Under the pieces are notes generated by a model, which saw only the letters and a list, made by a program, of their open reading frames with translations, was not told the origin of the DNA and made no database searches. From contig NZ_CAMIHZ010000008.1 of the NCBI RefSeq assembly GCF_946222305.1, positions 30,579-94,578 on the forward strand: a stretch of 64,000 bases of DNA, given 5' to 3'. Position numbers and translations under genes: made by a program. Numbering within the stretch: the stretch's first letter is position 1; every line of letters begins with the position of its first letter. The stretch is from an uncultured Corynebacterium sp. (GTDB lineage Bacteria; Actinomycetota; Actinomycetes; Mycobacteriales; Mycobacteriaceae). Shown here one piece after another: positions 1 to 8,878 of this stretch.

Positions 1-574
1 AGGACAGGAAGTATTGCACTACTTCCTCAACCTCCACAGCCTTACGGTTATAGATCTTGACGAGGATCTGATTCTTCTGCTCGAGCGCGGATTCGATCTT
101 TTGGCGCAGGATGGATTCATCCAGCAAATCCTGGGCGCGAATACCCACGCGGGAAACCTTGTCCGCATAAGTAGGGCCAATGCCGCGACCAGTGGTGCCG
201 ATGGCGCGCTTACCCAGGAAACGCTCCGCTACGCGGTCGATCGCCACGTGATAAGGGGCGACGAGCTGCGCATTCGCAGAAACGCGCAAGCGGGAAGCAT
301 TCGCCCCGCGAGCCTCGAGGCCATCGATTTCTTCGAACAGCGCTTCGAGGTTTACTACGCAGCCGTTGCCGATGATCGGAGTAGCATTCTCGGACAGCAC
401 ACCGGCTGGGAGCAGCTTCAGCTCGTACTTCTCGCCACCGACAACCACGGTGTGGCCCGCATTGTTGCCACCATTGGGCTTTACCACGTAATCAACGTGC
501 CCTCCGAGGATGTCGGTAGCTTTCCCCTTACCCTCGTCACCCCACTGGGCGCCGACGACGATGATTGCTGCCAT
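1..574 (-). CDS. purA: Adenylosuccinate synthetase, N-terminal part (runs off the window)
   Basis: PurA joins IMP and aspartate using GTP to give adenylosuccinate, the first committed step of AMP synthesis, in the cytoplasm. The minus strand reads from an ATG at 574 as M-AAIIVVGAQWGDEGKGK, the diagnostic N-terminal GTP-binding loop of the family. The frame stays open to base 1, giving about 191 of the usual 430 or so residues; the C-terminal part lies outside the window. The long plus-strand reading frame across this stretch is only a shadow of it. The gene is divergent from the hypothetical gene at 767. Identification is secure. Confidence 0.96.
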   Translation of the reverse strand, partial: MAAIIVVGAQWGDEGKGKATDILGGHVDYVVKPNGGNNAGHTVVVGGEKYELKLLPAGVLSENATPIIGNGCVVNLEALFEEIDGLEARGANASRLRVSANAQLVAPYHVAIDRVAERFLGKRAIGTTGRGIGPTYADKVSRVGIRAQDLLDESILRQKIESALEQKNQILVKIYNRKAVEVEEVVQYFLS

Positions 575-615
575 GTGGTGAACACATCCTTTACTTTGAC
601 CGTTGTACGCAATGC

Positions 616-644
616 ACCCCGCCACCTTCATGTCGCGGCGGGGT
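616..644. other. Short GC-rich hairpin upstream of purA
   Basis: ACCCCGCC (616-623) and GGCGGGGT (637-644) form perfect 8-bp arms around a 13-nt loop, about 40 nt upstream of the purA start. No T-run follows on either strand. It may be a leader hairpin or an operator; I cannot assign a role. Confidence 0.3.
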
Positions 645-753
645 CAAGACGGTTATTGATTCTACTATGCCGAACAGCAAAAAGGGACGTTCCCCTCTCG
701 CACCAACCTCGACGATTAGTTCAGCTCCCGCATTCTTCCCGGTTGCCCCCGGC

Positions 754-759
754 TAAAAT
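754..759 (+). promoter_or_regulatory. -10 box TAAAAT of a leaderless gene
   Basis: TAAAAT ends 7 nt before the ATG at 767. The same spacing recurs at several genes in this window and is typical of corynebacterial leaderless mRNAs. It favours the ATG at 767 over the ATG at 758, which overlaps the -10 box. Confidence 0.5.
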
Positions 760-766
760 GATTTCC

Positions 767-1684
767 ATGCTTTACCTGTTGCGCTGCGGAGAACTCGCCC
801 ACCATCACCCAGACCTTCACCTTCCACAGCCCCTACCCTCCCCGTTCACGGGCCACGCAACAGAAATCGTCGACACGAACGCGATCCCCACGCGCCAGGA
901 ACTCAAGGTTTTCGACCACCTGCCCACCACCTACACCACTGGGCACACCTCCACTCTCGAAGAGATTGCTGCTCAACCCGATGTCGCTCACCAATCCACA
1001 CCGGCCCCCGACCCGCACACCACCACAGAACAAGTGCGCATCATCGTCTGCGGAACCGATGCCGCTCTTGCCGCCGTCGTCACGAAACTCATGCGCATCG
1101 ACGCTCTTTGGGCCGAGGTCGCTTTCCTTCCCGTCTCACCCGAAGGCCAGGAGTCCCTCATTGCTACTACCTGGGGGCTCGACGCCCACCTATCCCCCGC
1201 AGATGCCCTCACTTGGTGTTTAACCTCCCCGGCACTGCCAAGCTGCGTGGTTCGCGACGACCAAGCAGTAGTAACCCTGGGAGCCGCTGAACTTCGTGGA
1301 ACCGATGAGACCACCGAAGAGATGATCGGCGAAGTCGTGGTGGATTCGGATGTGCTTTACCACCACGAAGGTGGGACGGATTCCCCGTTTTCAACCGGTG
1401 TGCGCATGGTCGCCACCGCGGATGCTCCCGGCCTCGCTGCGGTACAACGGCCGGCTGCGCGAGGCGTCGGTAATAAAAAGACCAGTGTGTGGGGCAAGTG
1501 GAGGGAAAAGTGGCGAGCCGTGCGAGCTGCGGATGCGGATCCGACGGTGCTAACGGGGCGCGCCATGCAAGCTGGTGGGGTGGATTTCCAGCTAGTTCGT
1601 GATGGTGTAGAACATCCGCGGGCGCTGTCGCGCGTAACTTTCTACCGTCATCTGCGCGATGGGCAATTTGTGCGCCGAGCTTAG
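767..1684 (+). CDS. Conserved hypothetical protein next to purA
   Basis: This is a 305-aa protein with no signal peptide or membrane segment visible. A central stretch (VRIIVCGTDAAL, followed by a predicted helix) resembles a nucleotide-binding beta-alpha unit, and the C-terminal part is basic (VWGKWREKWRAVRA). Such a resemblance to diacylglycerol-kinase-like folds is only suggestive; I do not recognise the family. The start at 767 is chosen because a TAAAAT -10 box lies 7 nt upstream and there is no Shine-Dalgarno sequence; 758 is the alternative. It is divergent from purA and convergent with the FUSC gene, with 10 nt between their ends. Confidence 0.8.
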   Translation: MLYLLRCGELAHHHPDLHLPQPLPSPFTGHATEIVDTNAIPTRQELKVFDHLPTTYTTGHTSTLEEIAAQPDVAHQSTPAPDPHTTTEQVRIIVCGTDAALAAVVTKLMRIDALWAEVAFLPVSPEGQESLIATTWGLDAHLSPADALTWCLTSPALPSCVVRDDQAVVTLGAAELRGTDETTEEMIGEVVVDSDVLYHHEGGTDSPFSTGVRMVATADAPGLAAVQRPAARGVGNKKTSVWGKWREKWRAVRAADADPTVLTGRAMQAGGVDFQLVRDGVEHPRALSRVTFYRHLRDGQFVRRA

Positions 1685-1694
1685 AACCAGCCGG

Positions 1695-2960
1695 TTACTT
1701 ATTGTGGTCGGGATCCGTATCCCCGTCGCTCCAGATTTCCGGCGGGAACCAGGGGCGCTCCACCGTTGTGGCCAGCGCCGCCATCGCCGATTTGCGGGAG
1801 TAACCGCACACTTGGAGCGCATCCACAATCATGGAGCGCACCTGCGCCAAAACAACCGAGCCCGATAAGCCCGTGCCGTCAGCTACCTCCGCTCCGGTCC
1901 GGGCGGCGAGGCGCTGCAGGTTGCGCACGATGCTCGGGATCTTGATTGCTTCCTCGCGGGTTCCGCGGGTTCCGCCGGTGGCGAAAAGTCCTGCGAGCCG
2001 GCCGAGTTCATCGGATAGCGTGCGGATGAGGTCGATGAGTTCCTCTGTGGGTTCAACCTCATCTTCAATCATAATTTCGGCACGACGAGCTAGAACCCGC
2101 GCGTTGCGCATGAGGTTATCGGCCGGTACCAGCACGCGTTGCATTGACCGCGAATGCCTGCGTGCGGACCAATACATCGGCGAAAGACTCACCATTTCGG
2201 AGCCACCGTCAACGCTTTGCAGCATTGCGTTCACCAAAGTTTGCGTACCGCGGGCGGTTTCTAGGGCCTCGTAGATCGCATCGCCATCTCGTGCCTGCAT
2301 GCCCGCTGCGACATCATCCAAAACAAGTGAGGTCTTGGCGATCAGGCGGGACATCTCTCGGCGTGCCGTGCGCAGCGGGGAATTCGGCACGATAGCCATG
2401 ACGATCAGGCCGATTACGCCGCCAATGAAGGCATCCACCATGCGATCCATTGCACCCGAGGTCCCAGGCGGGATGATGGTTGCCACCACCACGGCCGTGG
2501 TGGCTGCCTGCATGGGAACGACAACGGAGCGGTCAATGAAGGTCGCGCTCAGAATCGCCGCCAACACCGCGAGGGATACTTGCCAATATCCCGTCCCCGT
2601 AATAGAGATGACGGTATCGCCAATACCAATGCCCACCGCAGCGCCGAGGACCAATTCGAAACCGCGGCGCATACGCTTGCCCCCGGAAAGCCCCAAGCTG
2701 ATGATGGCCGCGATGGGGGCGAAGAATGCAGCTTGGTGGTCGAAGATTCTTTCCGCGACTAACAGCGCAATACCTGCGGCAATCGCGCATTGCACCGCAA
2801 AAATTGCGGTTTCGCGAACTCGCTCAAACGCCCGTTGTGGAGAAAACTGACTCAGTGACTGGGCAGCCTCGACAGCTCCGGGCGTGCGCCGGATCAGGTG
2901 GCGTAGGCGTTCGCGCGCCGGCCTGCGGGGATCCGCTGGCTCGACCCATTTGTCACTCAT
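1695..2960 (-). CDS. FUSC / aromatic acid exporter family membrane protein
   Basis: A 421-aa protein with about five hydrophobic segments between residues 50 and 195 (for example AIFAVQCAIAAGIALLVAE, FAPIAAIISLGLSGG and ATTAVVVATIIPPGTSGAM), followed by a long soluble, mainly helical C-terminal half. This is the architecture of FUSC/ArAE proteins, proposed to export aromatic acids or fusaric acid-like compounds across the inner membrane. The G-GKRMRRGFELVLGAAVGI stretch fits the first FUSC repeat. It is the last gene of the fba operon, 9 nt after the phosphatase gene. Its substrate is unknown. Confidence 0.82.
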   Translation of the reverse strand: MSDKWVEPADPRRPARERLRHLIRRTPGAVEAAQSLSQFSPQRAFERVRETAIFAVQCAIAAGIALLVAERIFDHQAAFFAPIAAIISLGLSGGKRMRRGFELVLGAAVGIGIGDTVISITGTGYWQVSLAVLAAILSATFIDRSVVVPMQAATTAVVVATIIPPGTSGAMDRMVDAFIGGVIGLIVMAIVPNSPLRTARREMSRLIAKTSLVLDDVAAGMQARDGDAIYEALETARGTQTLVNAMLQSVDGGSEMVSLSPMYWSARRHSRSMQRVLVPADNLMRNARVLARRAEIMIEDEVEPTEELIDLIRTLSDELGRLAGLFATGGTRGTREEAIKIPSIVRNLQRLAARTGAEVADGTGLSGSVVLAQVRSMIVDALQVCGYSRKSAMAALATTVERPWFPPEIWSDGDTDPDHNK

Positions 2961-2969
2961 AAAGCGGTG

Positions 2970-3947
2970 TTAATCCTCCTTGAAAGCGATATCTGCCCAC
3001 ACAGCCCGGTGATCCGTGCCCGCAATCTTCTTCGTGCCGCCCCCAGTGCAATCACCGGAGGTGAGCACATGGTCGATGCGGATCACAGGCATTTTCGACG
3101 GCCAAGTTGGGATATGGGCCATGTGCCCCGTGCAATCCTTCAGGTCGATCGCCCGGAAACCTGGGTGAGCACGCGTAGCGTTGAAATCCCCGGCGATGAC
3201 GATATTCCGTCCGCTCTTCTGCGGGTTCTTCCCCACCATCCGGGCGATACTTTCTATTTCACTCGCCCACGGGCCACGGTCGCGCCCAGCGGGCGCTAGT
3301 GCATGCACGCCGTAGAGCTCGACGGGGCGTCGGGAAGAAGAATTGCCTTCCTTATTCGAGGCAACCGAAACGGTAGCCGTCACGCGAGGCATCTGAAAAC
3401 GGGTGATGTTTTCTTCCAGGCCGGCCCGGGCTTCACTGCGGTTGATCCACTCTTCCCGTGCCAACACCGTGGTGCCGTCGGCACCATCGCCTGGTTCCAC
3501 CTCGGTCATCACCTGCATGCCGGTGGCCATTGCAACGGCGGACGCTTCCAGCGGATTGGTTTCCGCTAAGACCAGCACGTCGGGGTGAACTTCCTTGACT
3601 GCGTCCACGATCTCATCTTCAGAGGCACCGCCGAAATACGTATTCAGTGACATCACGCGCAGCATGGGCTGCGACTGGAACAGGGAAAACGCGGGGATCC
3701 GCGGGACAATCGTGGCCGCCAAAATGGCAATGAGCCCGAAAATGAACGCGCGGCGCATGGATTTGAGACTGCCGATCGCAGCGACGGCGATGACCACCCC
3801 CACCCACGCACTAGCTTGCAGCTCAGCGACATAGGGTTTTGAGGCGGTCAGGGAGGCTGGCCAGATTATGCTGGACAGCCAGAACAGAGAACCCGCCAGT
3901 ATCAGTAGTGACAGGTTCCTTCTGTAGTCGGTTAAGTGTTTCTTCAC
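2970..3947 (-). CDS. Membrane-anchored endonuclease/exonuclease/phosphatase family protein
   Basis: A 325-aa protein. Residues 1-90 carry three hydrophobic segments. From about residue 95 there is an EEP (DNase I-like) fold: RVMSLNTYFGG, VLVLAETNP (metal-binding Glu), IVIAGDFNA (Asp/Asn pair), RIDHVLTSGD and TDHRAVWADI (catalytic Asp-His). All key residues are present, so it is probably an active phosphodiesterase or nuclease facing outward, as in similar actinobacterial proteins; the substrate is unknown. The GTG start overlaps the DUF3151 stop by 4 nt (GTGA), so translation is coupled. It is part of the fba-DUF3151-EEP-FUSC operon. Confidence 0.88.
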   Translation of the reverse strand: MKKHLTDYRRNLSLLILAGSLFWLSSIIWPASLTASKPYVAELQASAWVGVVIAVAAIGSLKSMRRAFIFGLIAILAATIVPRIPAFSLFQSQPMLRVMSLNTYFGGASEDEIVDAVKEVHPDVLVLAETNPLEASAVAMATGMQVMTEVEPGDGADGTTVLAREEWINRSEARAGLEENITRFQMPRVTATVSVASNKEGNSSSRRPVELYGVHALAPAGRDRGPWASEIESIARMVGKNPQKSGRNIVIAGDFNATRAHPGFRAIDLKDCTGHMAHIPTWPSKMPVIRIDHVLTSGDCTGGGTKKIAGTDHRAVWADIAFKED

Positions 3948-4393
3948 CGATCCAATCCCATTGCCGGCACGGCGGTAGGATCACAGTCGTGCAGCAGGTT
4001 GAGACAACGGATGACCTCGTCGTCTTCGCCGAGCAATTTCGCGGTAACAACGAGCGCACCGATTGCTCGCAACACACCTTGATTCGGTTCGTGGTCCCAC
4101 GGCACTGGGCCGGTTCCACGCCAGCCATTTCCACGCAGTGCGTCCAGCCCACGGTGGTATCCCGTGCGGGCGCAAGCATAAGCCTTGACTGGTTCTTCCA
4201 TCTCAACTAGGCGCAGGGCGAGAGCAGCCCAAGCACCGGAGTCTTTGAGATCCGCTGCTACGAGCTTTTCCAGCGCTTCCAAATCTGCGCCGGCATCGTC
4301 AGCTGTGATGTTGCTGGCGAATTCCTCGGGCAGGCGGGTCTCTGGCTTTTCGGAACCGAAGAGATCCCGGCCGTGGCGTAGTTGTTCGGACAT
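3944..4393 (-). CDS. DUF3151 domain-containing protein
   Basis: A 149-aa cytoplasmic protein with the DUF3151 signature AYACARTGYHRGLDALRGNG followed by GPVPWDHEPNQGVLRAIGAL. The fold looks like helical, TPR-like packing (EALEKLVAADLKDSGAWAALALRL). The function of the family is not known. It sits 5 nt downstream of fba and overlaps the next gene by 4 nt. In corynebacteria and mycobacteria the family is regularly found beside fba, so a link to glycolysis is possible but unproven. Confidence 0.9.
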   Translation of the reverse strand: MSEQLRHGRDLFGSEKPETRLPEEFASNITADDAGADLEALEKLVAADLKDSGAWAALALRLVEMEEPVKAYACARTGYHRGLDALRGNGWRGTGPVPWDHEPNQGVLRAIGALVVTAKLLGEDDEVIRCLNLLHDCDPTAVPAMGLDR

Positions 4394-4398
4394 AGGAT

Positions 4399-5433
4399 TT
4401 ACTTCCCCAGAGTCATGCCTGCGGAGTGCAGGTCGTTGCAGGCCTCCACCACGCGCACGGACATGGCTTCTTCGGCCTTCTTCAGGTAGGAGCGTGGGTC
4501 GTAGGTCTTCTTGTTTCCGACCTCGCCGTCGATCTTCAAAACGCCGTCGTAGTTGCTGAACATGTGGGAAGCCACTGGGCGGGTGAACGCGTACTGGGTA
4601 TCGGTGTCCACGTTCATCTTGATAACGCCGTAACGTAGCGCCTCTTCAATCTTCTCCTTCTCGGAGCCGGAGCCACCGTGGAAGACAAAGTCGAATGGCT
4701 GGGCGTCATCAGCAAGGCCCAGCTTCTTAGCGGCAACCTTCTGGCCCATGTCCAAGATCTCTGGGCGCAGCTTCACGTTGCCAGGCTTGTACACACCGTG
4801 AACATTGCCGAAGGTGGCAGCCAGCAGGTAGCGACCCTTTTCACCGGTACCGAGCGCATCGACGGTCTTTTCGAAGTCCTCTTCAGTGGTGTACAGGTTG
4901 GCGCCGGCCTTAGCCTGAACGCCGTCTTCCTCGCCACCGACAACACCGATCTCGATTTCCAGGATGATGTTGGCTGCCTTGGACTTCTCCAGCAGTTCTT
5001 GAGCAATCTCGAGGTTCTCGTCGATCGGCACAGCGGAACCGTCCCACATGTGGGACTGGAACAATGGGTCCTCGCCCGCCTCCACACGCTTGCGGGAGAT
5101 CTCGATCAGTGGGCGAACATAGTCGTCCAGGACTTCCTTCTGGCAGTGGTCCGTGTGCAGGGCGACGTTCACGCCGTAGTACTTCGCTGCCTCGTGTGCG
5201 AAAGCTGCCAGAGCAGTTGCGCCGGCAACCTTGTTTTTAACGTTCAGGCCGGAACCGAACTCCGCACCGCCGATCGAAAACTGGATGATGCCGTCGGACT
5301 CCGCGTCTGCAAAACCCTTCAGAGCTGCGTTGATGGTCTCGGAAGACGTGCAGTTGATAGCTGGGTAGGCGTAGCCACCTTCCTTAGCCTTGTCGAGCAT
5401 GTCACGATAGACGGCGGGGGTTGCAATTGGCAT
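4399..5433 (-). CDS. fba: Class II fructose-1,6-bisphosphate aldolase
   Basis: This is the 344-aa zinc-dependent aldolase that cleaves fructose 1,6-bisphosphate to dihydroxyacetone phosphate and glyceraldehyde 3-phosphate in glycolysis, and runs in reverse in gluconeogenesis. Visible motifs are NVALHTDHC (zinc His and catalytic Asp), EIGVVGGEEDGV, ATFGNVHGVYKPG (zinc His) and FHGGSGSEKEKI (phosphate loop, zinc His), then MNVDTDTQYA. An upstream in-frame ATG would add 10 residues, but AGGAGG sits 7 nt before the ATG at 5433 and the family N-terminus is MPIATP, so 5433 is the start. It leads a tight operon with DUF3151, EEP and FUSC genes. Confidence 0.98.
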   Translation of the reverse strand: MPIATPAVYRDMLDKAKEGGYAYPAINCTSSETINAALKGFADAESDGIIQFSIGGAEFGSGLNVKNKVAGATALAAFAHEAAKYYGVNVALHTDHCQKEVLDDYVRPLIEISRKRVEAGEDPLFQSHMWDGSAVPIDENLEIAQELLEKSKAANIILEIEIGVVGGEEDGVQAKAGANLYTTEEDFEKTVDALGTGEKGRYLLAATFGNVHGVYKPGNVKLRPEILDMGQKVAAKKLGLADDAQPFDFVFHGGSGSEKEKIEEALRYGVIKMNVDTDTQYAFTRPVASHMFSNYDGVLKIDGEVGNKKTYDPRSYLKKAEEAMSVRVVEACNDLHSAGMTLGK

Positions 5434-5540
5434 TGAGGCCTCCTGATTGTATGGACGTTCCACCCCAAAGTATGCCTGCTATTTGTAATAGTTTCCACGA
5501 CATTGTGGGTTTCGGGGGCAATCCTCAAGCCCGCCGCGCG

Positions 5541-6764
5541 CTAGCTCTCCCCGGCTGACTCATCGCGCAAGATGCGGCACATCGCCTCCATGAGCATCCA
5601 TCCACCCAGCTGGACCGAAAGATCCCGCTCGGCAATATCGGAGCTCGCCACCGCGCCAGCGATGGTGGCCCCAACCAAGCCCCCTGATTGAGGCATCATC
5701 GCGTCCCGTGTCCATTCCGCGGGAAACACGGGCAGGCCGTCCACTTCTAGGCGGTAGCGCCACGCTGATTCGGCGGTTCGTTTCACGATGTCACGGGCTG
5801 TTCGCTGCGCTTCATCATTTCGACGCCGCGGTGTTGGCAATTCCGTAGCAGCCAGGGCCAAGTAGCGCATGAGGATGCCGTTGAACAGGCCTCCATCGCC
5901 GCCGAAGGATGGCCACTCCAGCACGCCATCCCCATTGAGATGGGTGCGTGCCACCGCCTCGATAAGGCCGCGTGCCCGAGTAATGGAGGTCATTCCGACT
6001 TCAGATACCGCCTCGCGATCTACCCCGGCCGCATCGCGCTGCGCGATGGCGAGTTCCACGCAGGCCCCAATAACCACGCCTTGGCAGTAGCTGTACACGG
6101 CGGGTTCGACTTCTGGGCCGTGCATCCGCATGCGCAGCCCGTCCATGACAAGTCCGTGCTCGTTGATGAGATTCTCGAAAATCCAGTCCAGGATCTGCTC
6201 GGCAATCTCGAGTCGCCCGGTACGTGCGGCGAGGATGGCGGCGGGTCCATTAGTGGGGACGTTGTAAAACGTCTCGTTAGTGCGCCATGGCAGTACACCA
6301 GTTAACCCGTCGATACCTTGGAAAATATTTTCCACCAGGTCGTCATAACCGCGCGGAGTGGCCATTTTTTCCAGTTCACCAACGCGACCCATGGCGAGCG
6401 CCAACCACGCTTTATCGTCGTAATAATTATTGCGGCTCAGCCGACGTAGGTTGCGGATACGCATTGCCCGCAGCGTGCGACGAATGTGAGCTTGGCGGGC
6501 TTTGGTAGGGCGACGGAGCGAGGCGTCGACAAGATTGTCGATGTAGTGAGCCTGCCACCAGTAATGCCAGCGGACAAAGAGCCGATCCCTGCTGGTGGGC
6601 GGCCACGCAATGAGACCAAGGTTCGTCAGCGGCAGGCCCCACAATCGGGCAGAATGCCGCTCCTCAATCGCCTGTTCCGCTAAGTCAGCGCAGTGATCCC
6701 ATCGTTCTTGCACAATGTCTAATAGTGCCTGAATAAGACATTTTTTGCTAGAGACAACCGCCAT
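5541..6764 (-). CDS. Glycoside hydrolase family 76 protein (alpha-1,6-mannanase-like)
   Basis: A 407-aa protein with the GH76 pattern: HYWWQAHYIDNLVDA near residue 70, the adjacent-aspartate motif NNYYDDKAWLALAMGR near residue 115 (the catalytic pair in characterised GH76 mannanases), and later YSYCQGVVIGACVELA. GH76 enzymes cleave alpha-1,6-mannosyl chains, which in corynebacteria occur in lipomannan and lipoarabinomannan. No signal peptide is visible, so a cytoplasmic location is inferred, which is odd for attack on a periplasmic polymer. The gene is upstream of fba (about 107 nt) on the same strand and divergent from a TetR gene, which could regulate it. Confidence 0.82.
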   Translation of the reverse strand: MAVVSSKKCLIQALLDIVQERWDHCADLAEQAIEERHSARLWGLPLTNLGLIAWPPTSRDRLFVRWHYWWQAHYIDNLVDASLRRPTKARQAHIRRTLRAMRIRNLRRLSRNNYYDDKAWLALAMGRVGELEKMATPRGYDDLVENIFQGIDGLTGVLPWRTNETFYNVPTNGPAAILAARTGRLEIAEQILDWIFENLINEHGLVMDGLRMRMHGPEVEPAVYSYCQGVVIGACVELAIAQRDAAGVDREAVSEVGMTSITRARGLIEAVARTHLNGDGVLEWPSFGGDGGLFNGILMRYLALAATELPTPRRRNDEAQRTARDIVKRTAESAWRYRLEVDGLPVFPAEWTRDAMMPQSGGLVGATIAGAVASSDIAERDLSVQLGGWMLMEAMCRILRDESAGES

Positions 6765-6811
6765 GCTTTTTCGCTTTGATAACGCGAGCCATTACTTAGT
6801 TTCCCTAGGCG

Positions 6812-6817
6812 TACTAT
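6812..6817 (+). promoter_or_regulatory. -10 box TACTAT of the TetR gene
   Basis: TACTAT lies 9 nt upstream of the ATG at 6827, implying a very short leader or none. It sits in the 62-nt gap shared with the divergent GH76 gene. Confidence 0.4.
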
Positions 6818-6826
6818 CATGGAAAT

Positions 6827-7546
6827 ATGCCACGAAATATTGATGTTGACCTGAGAAAAGCTGAGTTAGCCGAGGCTGCTATTCAGGTCATCGATCGGTC
6901 TGGTATTAGCGCACTGACCATCCCCGCGGTCGCAGAAGAGGCGGGAATATCCACCAAATGCCTTCGACACGTTTTTCCCACTCGTTCCGATGTATTAACT
7001 GGCACTGCACAACACCTGATCACTGAGGTGGAAAATCGGATTATTGCTCACGTCGAGCGCTATCGGAAAGAGCAATCTTCCCTTCCCCAGGGGCAAGATC
7101 ACGAGACACGGCAACGCCATGTAATCGACTTGGCCGTGGAATGTTTGAAGGAGGTTCTCCCCCTCGACTCCGATCGTCGGACGGAGATGATCGTCCACAT
7201 AGCCCTTGTTGCGGAAAGCTCGGCTGAGCCCACGCTGATGAGGATCAGGAACGAGATGAACCGTGGCGTCCATGATGTTTGCGTTCTGTTGGCCATCGAG
7301 CTATTCGGGTGTGGTCCCCACTCGTATGCTGATGAGGATCTGCAACTCGCTGCGATGACTCTGCACGTCATCGCAGACGGACTTGCGCATCAACTGCTAC
7401 ATCAGGATCCGGCAGCCGATACACAGTGGGCTATCGATTTCATACGAGCCAGGGTGGAAAGGATTGCTGCCAACCACATGCGAAACACTGTCGTGCGCCT
7501 AGCTAGAAGGGGCGCAACCCGCAGCGGAGCCTCACTAGCGAGCTGA
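6827..7546 (+). CDS. TetR/AcrR family transcriptional regulator
   Basis: A 239-aa protein. The N-terminal helix-turn-helix spans about residues 8-55: LAEAAIQVIDRSGISALTIP, then VAEEAGISTKCLRHVFPTRS, typical of TetR repressors (helix 3 normally ends YxHFxxK; here CLRHVFPTRSD). The C-terminal ligand-binding region is helical and family-specific. It is divergent from the GH76 mannanase-like gene, so autoregulation plus control of GH76 is the natural guess. The ligand is unknown. Confidence 0.9.
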   Translation: MPRNIDVDLRKAELAEAAIQVIDRSGISALTIPAVAEEAGISTKCLRHVFPTRSDVLTGTAQHLITEVENRIIAHVERYRKEQSSLPQGQDHETRQRHVIDLAVECLKEVLPLDSDRRTEMIVHIALVAESSAEPTLMRIRNEMNRGVHDVCVLLAIELFGCGPHSYADEDLQLAAMTLHVIADGLAHQLLHQDPAADTQWAIDFIRARVERIAANHMRNTVVRLARRGATRSGASLAS

Positions 7547-7605
7547 CATTTGCCTGCAGGTGAGACCTATCCGCGCTACGGGGGCAGCCGGCTATAGGGT
7601 GGGGG

Positions 7606-8337
7606 CTACCAGGCTTGGGACAAATCCGCGTGCTGGCGTATCCACGAATGCATTGCAATACCCGCTGCCACGCCCGCATTGATCGAGCGCGTGGAACCGA
7701 ATTGCGCAATCGATACCGTTTGTGTGGCACCGGCTTGTGCTTCTGGGGTGACGCCCGGTCCTTCCTGACCAAACAGCAGCAGGCACCTTTCGGGTAACTC
7801 AGCTGTTTCGATGGGCACACTGCCCGGGGTGTTATCCACAGCTACCACCGTCAAACCATGGTGGCGGGCGTAGTCCAGAACCGCAGCCACATCGGGGTGA
7901 TGCTCCAGATGTTGGTAACGGTCAGTCACCATCGCGCCGCGGCGGTTCCACCGCTTGCGCCCCACGATATGAACCGTATCCACGGCAAACGCATTGGCAG
8001 TGCGCACTACCGTGCCGATATTGGAATCATTTTCAAAGTTCTCGATGGCAATGTGCAAGGCGTGGCGGCGTGAATCGATGTCCGCCACGATCGATTCCAT
8101 GCGCCAGTAGCGGTAGGCATCTACGACATTGCGACGATCGCCTTCATCAAGGAGCCGAGGATCATAGTGGCTTTCGGTGGGGCGCGGAGCATCCGGGTAT
8201 TCCTCTTCCCACGGTCCCATGCCCACCGGGTGATCGAACCATTCGGTTGGGCCACGTCCGGATTCAGGGGCGCTCGTTGCCTCCACCGAGTCCTTTTCAG
8301 ATTCCGTGACTGGCGCTGGTTGCTCCAGGTTAGACAC
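7606..8337 (-). CDS. TrmH/SpoU family RNA 2'-O-methyltransferase
   Basis: A 243-aa protein that would transfer a methyl group from S-adenosylmethionine to a ribose 2'-OH in tRNA or rRNA. SPOUT motifs are visible: motif 1 ENFENDSNIGTVVRTANAFA, motif 2 LLLFGQEGPGVTPEA and motif 3 VSIAQFGSTRSINAGVAAGI, the last two forming the trefoil-knot cofactor site. The chosen GTG start at 8337 overlaps the last codons of pyrE by 8 nt, so the genes are translationally coupled; longer in-frame starts lie inside pyrE. The acidic N-terminal 70 residues precede the SPOUT core. The exact RNA target cannot be told from sequence. Confidence 0.87.
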   Translation of the reverse strand: MSNLEQPAPVTESEKDSVEATSAPESGRGPTEWFDHPVGMGPWEEEYPDAPRPTESHYDPRLLDEGDRRNVVDAYRYWRMESIVADIDSRRHALHIAIENFENDSNIGTVVRTANAFAVDTVHIVGRKRWNRRGAMVTDRYQHLEHHPDVAAVLDYARHHGLTVVAVDNTPGSVPIETAELPERCLLLFGQEGPGVTPEAQAGATQTVSIAQFGSTRSINAGVAAGIAMHSWIRQHADLSQAW

Positions 8338-8878
8338 CGGCCAGCCCCAGGTCATCCAGACCCAAAAGGTAACGGTATTCCACGCCTTCAGCCTCAATAA
8401 CATCCTTCGCACCGGTGTCACGGTCCACGACGGTCGCCACGCCTACGACGGTGGCGCCGGCCTCGCGAGCTGCAGCCACAGCGGTCAATGGGGAATTGCC
8501 GGTGGTCGTGGTGTCCTCCACGATCAGGACGCGCTTACCCTCAATATTTGGCCCCTCAATGCGGCGCTGCATGCCATGCTTCTTGGCTTCCTTGCGCACA
8601 ACGAAAGCATCGATATCGTCGCCGGCGTGCATGATCGAGGTCGCCACAGGATCGGCGCCCAAGGTCAGGCCGCCGACGTGCGCGTAGTCCCAATCCGCGG
8701 TGAGCTCACGCAGAAGCTGGCCGATCAACTTGGAGGCTTCGCGGTGCAGCGTAGCGCGGCGCAGGTCAACGTAGTAGTCAGCTTCTTTACCGGAGGACAG
8801 GGTGACTTTGCCATGGACCACGGCCAGTTCCTTCACCAGCTCAGCCAGGCGCTGTTTCTTGCTTTCGTCGTTGCTCAT
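8330..8878 (-). CDS. pyrE: Orotate phosphoribosyltransferase
   Basis: A 182-aa enzyme converting orotate and PRPP to orotidine 5'-phosphate in de novo pyrimidine synthesis. It has VTLSSGKEADYYVDLRRATL near the N-terminus, VGGLTLGADPVATSI and the PRPP-binding motif RVLIVEDTTTTGNSPL, all typical of bacterial PyrE. Its length is close to that of actinobacterial orthologues. It overlaps the downstream SpoU methyltransferase gene by 8 nt and is divergent from the DsbA-like gene. Confidence 0.97.
   Translation of the reverse strand: MSNDESKKQRLAELVKELAVVHGKVTLSSGKEADYYVDLRRATLHREASKLIGQLLRELTADWDYAHVGGLTLGADPVATSIMHAGDDIDAFVVRKEAKKHGMQRRIEGPNIEGKRVLIVEDTTTTGNSPLTAVAAAREAGATVVGVATVVDRDTGAKDVIEAEGVEYRYLLGLDDLGLAGV

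Noticed and set aside
14..757. Long plus-strand frame from 14 continuous with the hypothetical gene
   Set aside because: It is antisense to the clear purA N-terminus and precedes the leaderless start at 767; no family features in that part.
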